From assembly GCA_029582155.1 (NCBI GenBank), contig CM055903.1, forward strand, positions 45,089,769 through 45,153,768: 64,000 nt of DNA. The letters run 5' to 3'. Made by a program: the position numbers and the translations under genes. Below the pieces are notes generated by a model that ran no database searches, was not told where the DNA came from, and worked only from the letters and a program-made list of their open reading frames with translations. Position 1 is the first letter of the stretch, and each line of letters opens with the position of its first letter. Source of the stretch: Panopea generosa (taxonomy: Eukaryota; Mollusca; Bivalvia; Adapedonta; Hiatellidae). This document shows, in pieces, positions 60,301-64,000 of this stretch.

Positions 60301-63300
60301 TAAAGATTTCTAATAAGAGTTCATCAAACATGATTGACAAGTAAAAACGGCGGTTTAAAGTTTTACGAATATGGTATAAATATAATTAATTGATTGCTTT
60401 ATCAAATACTGTTACATCGTTAGTAATATGATATAGTATACATATATATCAACCTTTTATCCAACAATGTGGGTCCGAGTTGTTCCAATTTCCAGTCTCT
60501 CCACATGACGTTGACCTGACCCCAACAAGGTCAAATCCAGTATCACAGCTATAAGATACATTTGATTTATAAGTAGTAGTAACATACGTGACAGTACCGT
60601 TACTGGGTGGAGCTGGTTGTCCGCAATCTATCAAACGAAATATGAACTGTTCATAATGGTAATTCAAACTTTTAATATAAAATTCATTTGATACGTAACA
60701 GAATGCATTGACATTTTTCGGGCAAATCGAATTTCGTCCATACTTGGCGCGTAGACCATGCTAGGACATCCCTTTTTGTCGTGTTTGATGTGATATGTTT
60801 TCGGCAATACCGCTTCAGTGAATGTATACAGTCGGGATATATTTGATAAAAAAATGTATAAGTCATTTTTGAAATTATCCTGATATACTTCCTTTAGGAT
60901 CAATAACAGGGAGATAAGGATAAGTGTCTAGTACCTACATCTGTGTAAGATTTTGAATGAATCTTGCTATTATTGAATCACCAGTCTTTCCCTATAAGCC
61001 GGTGCTAGGGGACATAAGGGGTGTGTCATATTTCATAATCCCCCATGAACATATTCACTAAAACAGAGTCTGCTATACCAATATTTTGTTGCGTCCTGCG
61101 CTTCCATGAGATCTTTTTATCAGATATTTTAATAAAGATTTCTAATAAGAGTTAATCGAACATAATTGACAAGTAAAAACAGCAGTTTAAAGTTTTACGA
61201 ATATGGTATGAATTTAATTTATTGATTGCTCTATCAAATACTGTTACATCGTTAGTTATATGATATAGTATACGTATCTATCAACCTTTTATCCTACAAT
61301 GTGGGTCCGAATTGTTCCAATTTCCATCCTCTCCACATGACCTTGAGCTGACCCCAACAAGGTCAAATCCAGTATCACAGCTATAAGATGCATTTGATTT
61401 ATAAGTAGTAGTACCATACGTGACAGTACCATTACCGGGTGAAGCTGGTTGTCCGCAATCTATCAAACGATATATGAACACTTTATAATGGTAATTCAAA
61501 CTTTTACTATGAAATTCATTTAATACGTTACAGAATGCGTTGACATTTTTCGGGCAAGTCCATTTTTGTCCATACTTGGCGCTTAGACCATGTTAGGACA
61601 TCCTTTTTTGTCATGTTTTACTTGATTTGTTTTTTGGCAATACTGTTTCGTTGAATGTACACAGTCAGGATATATTTGATGAAAAAAATATAGTAGTCAT
61701 TTTTTAAATGATCCAGATATACTTCCTTTAGGATCAATAACAGGGAGATAAGGATAAGTGTCTAGTACCTACATCTGTGTAAGATTTTGAATGAATCTTG
61801 CTATCATTGAATCACCAGTCTTTCCTTATAAGCCGATGCTAGGGGACATAAGGTGTGTACATATTTCATAATCCCCCATGAACATATTCACTAAAACAGA
61901 GTCTGCTTTTCAAATATTTTGTTGCGTTCTGCGCTTTCACAAGATCTTTTTATTAGATATGTTTAATAAAGATTTCTAATAAGAGTTAATCAAACATAAT
62001 TGACAAGTAAAAACAGCGGTTTAAAGGTTTACGAATATGGTATAAATATCATTTATTGATTGCTTTATCAAATACTGTTACATCGTTAGTAATATGATAT
62101 AGTATATGTATCTATCAACCTTTTATCCTACAATGTGGGTCCGAGTTGTTCCAATTTCCATCCTCTCCACATGACCTTGAGCTGACCCTAACAAGGTCAA
62201 ATCCAGTATCACAGCTATACGATGCACTTGATTTATAAGTAGTAGTACCATACGTGACAGTACCGTTAATGGGTGAAGCTGGTTGTCCGCAATCTTTCAA
62301 ACGAAATATGAACACTTTATAATGGTATTTCAAACCTTTACTATGAAATTCATTTAATACGTAACAGAATGCATTGGCATTTTGTGAGCAAATCTATTTT
62401 CGTCCATACTTGGAGTGTAGACCATGTTAGGACATCCTTTTTGTCATGTTTTACTTGATATGTTTTCGGCAATACGGCGTCAGTGAATGTATACAGTCGG
62501 GATATATTTGATGAAAAAACATATAATATACTTCCTTTAGGATCAATAACAGGGAGATAATGATAAGTGTCTAATACCTACATCTGTGTAAAATTTTGAA
62601 TGAATCTTGCTATCATTGAATCACCAGTCTTTCACTATAAGCCGGTGCTTGAGGACAAAATGTGTGTGTCATATTTCAGTAACTCCATGAAGATATTCAC
62701 TAAAACAGAGTCTGCTTCTCCAATATTTTGTTGCGTCCTGCGCTTCCATGAGATCTTTTAATCAGATATTTTAATAAAGTTTTCTAATAAGAGTTCATCG
62801 AACATAATTGACAAGTAAAAACAGCATTTGAAAGTTTTACGAATATGGTATGAATTTAATTTATTTATTGCTCTATCAAATACTGTTACATCGGTAGTAA
62901 TATGATATAGCATGCGTATCTTTCAACCTTTTATCCTACAATGTGGATCCGATTTGTTCCAATTTCCATCCTCTTCACATGACCTTGAGCTAACCCCAAC
63001 AAGATCAAATCCAGTATCACAGCTATACGATGCACTTGATGCATAAGTAGTAGTACCATACGTGACAGTACCGTTTCTGGGCGAAGCTGGTTGTCCGCAA
63101 TCTTTCAAACGAAATATAAACACTTTATAATGGTATTTCAAATTTTTACTACTAAATTCATTAAATATGTATCAGAATGTGTTGACATTTTTTAGGCAAA
63201 TCTATTTTCGTCCATACTTGGTGCGTAGACCATGTTAAAACATTCCTTTTTGTCATGTTTTACTTGATATGTTTTGGGAAATAGCGTTTCGTTGAATGTA

Positions 63301-63933
63301 TACAATCGGGATATATTTGGTAAAAAAATGTATTATTTATTTTTGAAATGATCCTGATATACTTTCTTTAGGATCAAAAACAGGCAGATAAGGATAAGTT
63401 TCTAGTACCTACATCTGTGTAAGATTTTAAATGAATCTTGCTAACATCGAATCTCCAGTCCTTCCTTATAAGCCGGTGCTGTGGGACATAAGGGGTGTGT
63501 CATATTTCATTATCCCCCGTGAACGTATTCACTAAAACAGAGTCTGCTTTTCCAATAGTTTGTTGCGTCCTGCGCTTTCCTGAGATCTTTTTATCAGATA
63601 TTTTAATAAAGATTTCTAATAAGAGTTAATCAAACATAATTGACAAGTAAAAACAGCGGTTTAAAGTTTTACGAATATTGTATAAATATCATTTATTGAT
63701 TGCTTTATCAAATACTGTTACATCGTTAGTAATATGATATAGTATACGTATCTATCAACCTTTTATCCTACAATGTGGGTCCGAGTTGTTCCAATTTCCA
63801 TCCTCTCCACATGACCTTGAGCTGACCCCAACAAGGTCAAATCCAGTATCACAGCTATACGATGCACTTGATTTATAAGTAATAGTACCATACGTGACAG
63901 TACCGTTACTTGGTGAAGCTGGTTGTCCGCAAT
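43066..63933 (-). CDS. Membrane-anchored protein with at least 17 tandem CCP (sushi) modules, 5' end outside the window
   Basis: Nineteen exons on the - strand join in frame, all phase 1 to phase 1: 17 CCP exons of 174 nt (63760-63933 down to 47082-47255), a transmembrane exon (44475-44603) and a terminal exon (43066-43157). The visible product is about 1058 residues. Each CCP has the four-cysteine pattern starting DCGQPA, then the YSC, SC and HC/QC cysteines, with Trp between the last two. Every module has an NGT sequon and most also have NNS, giving about 42 N-glycosylation sites. CCP arrays on cell surfaces act in complement regulation, adhesion or recognition; which applies here is unknown. 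Signal peptide and N-terminal region lie beyond 64000. The 13 right-hand modules are near copies on units of about 830 bp, so copy number may vary between individuals or be misassembled. Confidence 0.9.
43288..44470. repeat. 53-bp minisatellite adjoining the transmembrane exon donor
   Basis: About 22 units on the pattern GTGTGACATGTATGAATTAC, CTATACTGGCAGTAG, TTTTTTATATCCCCTAAA. The right edge merges into the authentic 5' splice site at 44470-44475. Read on the - strand, each unit contains AGGTAATTCATACATG, close to the real donor context AAGGTAATGAATACATG. Confidence 0.92.
44475..44603 (-). CDS. Transmembrane exon of the CCP receptor
   Basis: 129 nt, phase 1-1, acceptor tttaacatacag, donor GTAATG. 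It encodes ALTDQLSIGEI, then about 22 hydrophobic residues (ITAAVSITFLAFVGAFVGLL), then a basic stop-transfer RIIRQHRITK. This is a textbook type I single-pass segment: the CCP array outside and a short tail inside. The exon is single-copy in the window. The donor abuts the 53-bp tandem array that repeats the donor sequence. Confidence 0.86.
45173..46513. repeat. 50-bp minisatellite in the intron before the transmembrane exon
   Basis: Degenerate tandem units built on CATCTGAGCTTAAGTACTGG, TTTGAGCAGAAGTCGGTC and AAAATAAAAC, about 20 copies. A SINE in reverse orientation (45327-45614) splits the array. Short open frames through it are repeat artefacts. Confidence 0.9.
45327..45614 (-). mobile_element. 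SINE family A inserted in the 50-bp minisatellite
   Basis: Reverse-orientation full copy. The head reads GGGCCCGATAAGCTCAGTC and GTGAGTTCGAATCCCCGA (box B) on the - strand. AGTCGGTCAA flanks it at 45313-45322 and 45615-45624, which looks like a target-site duplication, although the sequence is also part of the repeat unit. Confidence 0.9.
46803..46858. repeat. (GT)n followed by a G homopolymer
   Basis: A GTGT run followed by GGAGGGGTGGGG and a long unbroken G run. On the + strand it could form G-quadruplexes. The exact length is doubtful because homopolymers are error-prone. Confidence 0.9.
47082..47255 (-). CDS. CCP exon M17 (membrane-proximal)
   Basis: Last module before the membrane: DCGQPASPKNGT, TYNTTTYKSNAS, GFELDGVSQRS, SWNNSDPQCTRK. 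Sequons NGT, NTT, NAS and NNS. No Met lies in the exon, but the frame, phase 1-1 boundaries and four cysteines match the other modules. It splices in frame to the transmembrane exon. Confidence 0.88.
47940..48113 (-). CDS. CCP exon M16
   Basis: Diverged module: NGTVKYNATTYKASAS, YSCNIGFDVVGFSPRS, CGKDGNWQNKDPQC. Sequons NGT and NAT only. Confidence 0.9.
48340..48377. repeat. (AT)n microsatellite
   Basis: About 17 AT dinucleotides in the M15-M16 intron. Confidence 0.95.
48647..48820 (-). CDS. CCP exon M15 with a fifth cysteine
   Basis: Module with NNGTVTYCTTTYKSIAS, YICHTGFDLDGVSPRS, CDADGNWENTDPQC. A Gly-to-Cys change (TYC) adds a fifth cysteine to the canonical four. Flanked by acceptor tctag and donor GTTGAT. 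Confidence 0.9.
49193..49495. repeat. Three copies of a roughly 110-bp unit related to the 78-bp repeat
   Basis: Three successive copies share AAGAAGGAAATAA, GTGTCCTGCACC, GTCTGTTTAAGACTTTA and CATTGAGTCTCTAG. They are a longer, diverged version of the same intron segment that forms the 78-bp array. Confidence 0.75.
49793..49966 (-). CDS. CCP exon M14
   Basis: More diverged module: TYGTTTYKSSAS, GFDLDGDSQGS, SWKINDPQCRLK. The NNS sequon is absent and NDPQC replaces SDPHC, as in the other membrane-proximal copies. Confidence 0.9.
50245..53551. repeat. 78-bp minisatellite in the M13-M14 intron, about 42 copies
   Basis: The unit contains ACGGTGTCCAGTACCTCCAT, then GACTTTGGATGAATCTTGCT and ATCATTGAATCACTAGTCC. 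Because 78 is 26 codons, long open frames appear on both strands but have no gene character. Larger blocks are also duplicated: the segment at 51129-51332 recurs at 51985-52188 (856 bp away), and 50590 onward recurs at 51524 (934 bp away). Confidence 0.92.
53818..53991 (-). CDS. CCP exon M13 (last of the uniform block)
   Basis: Module of the NYNAT type: YNATAYTSSAS, GFDLIGVSSTS, SDLHC. It is the leftmost copy on the uniform 830-bp unit. The intron that follows (49967-53817) carries the 78-bp minisatellite. Confidence 0.91.
54645..54818 (-). CDS. CCP exon M12
   Basis: Module with HSNGTVTYVTTTYKSS, ALYSC, GVSSRS and NNSGPHC. It shares SALYSC with M9. Confidence 0.91.
55475..55648 (-). CDS. CCP exon M11
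   Basis: Module with TYGTSTYKSNAS, GVKSTS and HCWIK. Sequons NGT, NAS and NNS. Confidence 0.91.
56305..56478 (-). CDS. CCP exon M10
   Basis: Module of the NYNATTY type: YNATTYKSNAS gives two adjacent sequons in addition to NGT and NNS, the most glycosylation sites of any copy. SCEEDGNW and SDLHC variants. Confidence 0.91.
57137..57310 (-). CDS. CCP exon M9
   Basis: Module with PDSPSNGT, TYVTTTYESSALYSC, ETGLDLVGVRSTS. Ala-to-Asp after GQP and Phe-to-Leu in GLDL are private to this copy. Confidence 0.9.
57966..58139 (-). CDS. CCP exon M8
   Basis: Module of the NYNATTY type with CDIGFDLDGVSSRS. Sequons NGT, NAT and NNS; all four cysteines present. Confidence 0.91.
58795..58968 (-). CDS. CCP exon M7
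   Basis: Module of the TYGTTTY type with SASFGCYTGFDLVGVSSKS and SDLHC. FGC replaces the usual YSC, leaving the cysteine in place. Confidence 0.91.
59622..59795 (-). CDS. CCP exon M6
   Basis: Module of the NYNATTY type: HGNGTVNYNATTYQSSAS, CDIGFDLVGVSSRS. Sequons NGT, NAT and NNS. Confidence 0.91.
60454..60627 (-). CDS. CCP exon M5
   Basis: Module with PAPPSNGT, TYVTTTYKSNVS, GVRSTSCGETGNW and HCWIK. Its Arg-to-Trp change next to the last cysteine is shared with M11, which hints at sequence exchange between units. Confidence 0.91.
61286..61459 (-). CDS. CCP exon M4
   Basis: Module with GNGTVTYGTTTYKSNAS; sequons NGT, NAS and NNS. GFDLVGVSSRS and the four cysteines are intact. Confidence 0.91.
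62120..62293 (-). CDS. CCP exon M3
   Basis: Module with INGTVTYGTTTYKSS and GFDLVRVSSRS, end WNNSDPHCRIK. The acceptor reads tttgaaag instead of tttgatag, as in M2 and M7. Confidence 0.91.
62928..63101 (-). CDS. CCP exon M2
   Basis: Module with RNGTVTYGTTTYASS, SCEEDGNWNKSDPHC; sequons NGT and NKS. It starts only 808 bp from M3, against about 830 elsewhere, because roughly 24 bp are missing from the intron copy near 62520. Confidence 0.91.
63760..63933 (-). CDS. CCP exon M1 (first visible module)
   Basis: 174 nt, acceptor tttgatag, donor GTTGAT, phase 1-1. DCGQPASPSNGT start, TYGTITYKSS variant, GFDLVGVSSRS, end WNNSDPHCRIK. Sequons NGT and NNS. Further modules probably continue to the right, since the intron copy runs to the window edge. 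Confidence 0.92.
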
Positions 63934-64000
63934 CTATCAAACGAAATATGAACACTTTATAATGGTAATTCAAACTTTTAATATAAAATTCATTTGATAC

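Larger units (their letters stand above)
53813..64000 (-). repeat. Tandem array of about 830-bp CCP exon-intron units, 13 copies
   Basis: Each unit holds one 174-nt CCP exon and about 655 bp of intron. Successive exon starts are 827, 830, 830, 832, 829, 829, 827, 832, 832, 834, 808 and 832 bp apart. Introns align along their whole length: shared TATCAACC next to the donor, a GATAAGGATAAGTGTCTAGT block, and a CTATAAGCCGGTGCTAGGGG block. The array continues off the right edge. Confidence 0.93.

Overview
This window is eukaryotic nuclear DNA, most likely from a mollusc and probably a bivalve. It has large AT-rich introns with GT..AG boundaries, many tRNA-derived SINEs, APE-type LINE remains, long minisatellites and hairpin-headed interspersed repeats of a kind I associate with bivalve genomes. 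The taxon is an inference from this repeat style and from the protein families. No database search was possible.

Only two host protein-coding genes can be supported, and neither is complete. (1) On the + strand, eight exons between 1205 and 22216 encode the C-terminal 312 residues of a three-domain gelsolin/severin-type actin-severing protein. They cover most of G1, then G2 and G3, and end at a stop codon. The first exon or exons lie upstream of the window. Its introns are packed with repeats, including a 1.8 kb array of a 24-bp unit. (2) On the - strand, from the right edge to 43066, a gene encodes at least 17 tandem CCP (sushi) modules, one transmembrane segment and a short cytoplasmic tail ending in a Tyr-Val-Asn-Thr motif. 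Thirteen modules lie on near-identical units of about 830 bp (one phase-1 exon of 174 nt plus its intron). The signal peptide and the remaining N-terminal part lie beyond position 64000.

Layout: 1-22216 gelsolin-like gene with SINEs, a hAT-like MITE, palindromes and tandem repeats in its introns; 22217 to about 24240 probable 3' UTR; 24.3-27.5 kb intergenic with SINE and LINE tails and a palindrome; 27541-31252 a 3.7 kb minisatellite of 25- and 30-bp units; 31.3-37.7 kb AT-rich intergenic DNA with SINEs and a LINE scrap; 37.7-42.7 kb three LINE pieces, the largest a decayed endonuclease-RT element with a 2A-like motif; 43066-64000 the CCP receptor gene, whose longer introns each carry their own minisatellite (53, 50 and 78 bp units).

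The strongest lead is the CCP gene: a membrane-anchored, heavily N-glycosylated array of near-duplicate modules that looks recently expanded and homogenised. Its transmembrane exon is followed by a tandem array that copies its own 5' splice site about 20 times.
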